A DNA stretch of 64,000 nucleotides from Alphaproteobacteria bacterium (GTDB taxonomy: Bacteria > Pseudomonadota > Alphaproteobacteria > Micavibrionales > Micavibrionaceae). The notes below the pieces were generated by a model. The model was not told where the DNA came from and ran no database searches. It saw only the letters and a program-made list of their open reading frames with translations. How positions within the stretch are numbered: position 1 is the first letter of the stretch; each line of letters starts with the position of its first letter. Both the position numbers and the translations under genes were made by a program. Below, piece after piece: positions 63,728 to 64,000 of this stretch. Location of the stretch: the NCBI GenBank assembly GCA_020442475.1, contig JAGRKA010000005.1, forward strand, positions 1 to 64,000. The letters run 5' to 3'.

Positions 63728-64000
63728 TTACGGCATGGACTCCTGAAGTTTTTCCATCGGGTTTTTCGCAGGCACAAGAATATTAATGCCGCTTTCCTTA
63801 TCCTGAACGAGCCTTGGCCCCATACCCGGCACGATGTTTGTGATTCCATCCGCCCCTTGCGATATCCCGCCAAACAAATCGGTAATCATGGCTTTCATCT
63901 GTTTGGCAGCCAGAGTCGCGTGCGCCTGACCAAGCCACGGTGCCGCAGCCTCACGCTCTGCGCCCTCCAACGTTTCCATCTGCGCGATCGCACCAGCCAG
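63728..64000 (-). CDS. C-terminus of a probable Mic60/mitofilin-type protein (cut by window edge)
   Basis: Only the last 90 residues are in the window; the frame stays open to base 64000. The start of the visible part (LAGAIAQMETLEGAE) and the APWLGQAHATLAAKQMKAMI helix fit the C-terminal region of the COG4223/mitofilin-like proteins that precede hemY in alphaproteobacteria. The last 45 residues (FGGISQGADGITNIVPGMGP onwards) are not something I recognise. Assignment rests mainly on gene order. Confidence 0.5.
   Translation of the reverse strand: MAGAIAQMETLEGAEREAAAPWLGQAHATLAAKQMKAMITDLFGGISQGADGITNIVPGMGPRLVQDKESGINILVPAKNPMEKLQESMP

Overview
The window is a stretch of chromosome from an alphaproteobacterium. 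The evidence is gene content and order: a ppsR-maf-aroE-coaE-dnaQ run, valS next to a PopZ-type gene followed by tolC and pcm, hemY next to what looks like the 3' end of a Mic60-type gene, and a Cox15-type heme A synthase. No plasmid, phage or insertion sequence genes were seen. The tandem DUF6782-like genes, the acidic type I secretion cargo and the many hybrid kinases would fit a free-living or epibiotic lineage such as Micavibrio relatives, but that placement is inference.

Layout. 1-2.3 kb: 5' part of mfd (minus strand, runs off the window). 2.4-4.4 kb: btaA-btaB, betaine lipid synthesis. 4.6-7.1 kb: two tandem DUF6782-like genes. 7.1-10.8 kb: ppsR, maf, aroE, coaE and dnaQ, mostly with overlapping stop and start codons. 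11.1-14.0 kb (minus): ilvC, an alpha/beta-hydrolase-OsmC fusion and a small lipoprotein. 14.1-15.8 kb: a 551-residue orphan. 16.1-20.5 kb (minus): a four-gene polysaccharide operon (polymerase/ligase, GT4, Wzz-like, GT2). 20.6-24.4 kb (minus): two pilin-like proteins, a PilO-like membrane protein and a secreted protein with MACPF-like features. 24.5-28.6 kb (minus): a signalling cassette (PAS protein, chemoreceptor, CheY-like protein, hybrid kinase with Hpt). 28.8-38.2 kb: hisC, a 2Fe-2S ferredoxin, a membrane protein, ctaA, valS, popZ, tolC, pcm and tRNA-Cys. 38.2-43.9 kb (minus): an RND efflux operon behind a long palindrome. 44.0-50.0 kb (minus): a trifunctional LplT-Aas protein, a secreted hydrolase, and a GDYXXLXY/DUF2157 pair.

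50.1-61.3 kb is the most unusual part. A six-gene minus-strand operon runs from an extremely acidic, almost Lys/Arg-free protein of about 690 residues into two different type I secretion ABC subunits, an HlyD adaptor, a response regulator with an unknown N-terminal domain and a hybrid histidine kinase. An OmpR-family regulator is divergent from it. Both ABC subunits have lost several catalytic ATPase motifs. The simplest reading is a dedicated type I export system for the acidic protein, co-transcribed with its own signalling proteins, with TolC (35.7-37.2 kb) as a possible outer-membrane partner.

61.4-64 kb: an AsmA-like membrane-anchored protein, HemY, and the C-terminus of a probable Mic60-type protein. 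Several intergenic inverted repeats (10.8, 15.9, 32.2, 43.9 and 50.0 kb) act as likely terminators, operators or dispersed palindromic elements. There is no CRISPR array or rRNA, and one tRNA gene.
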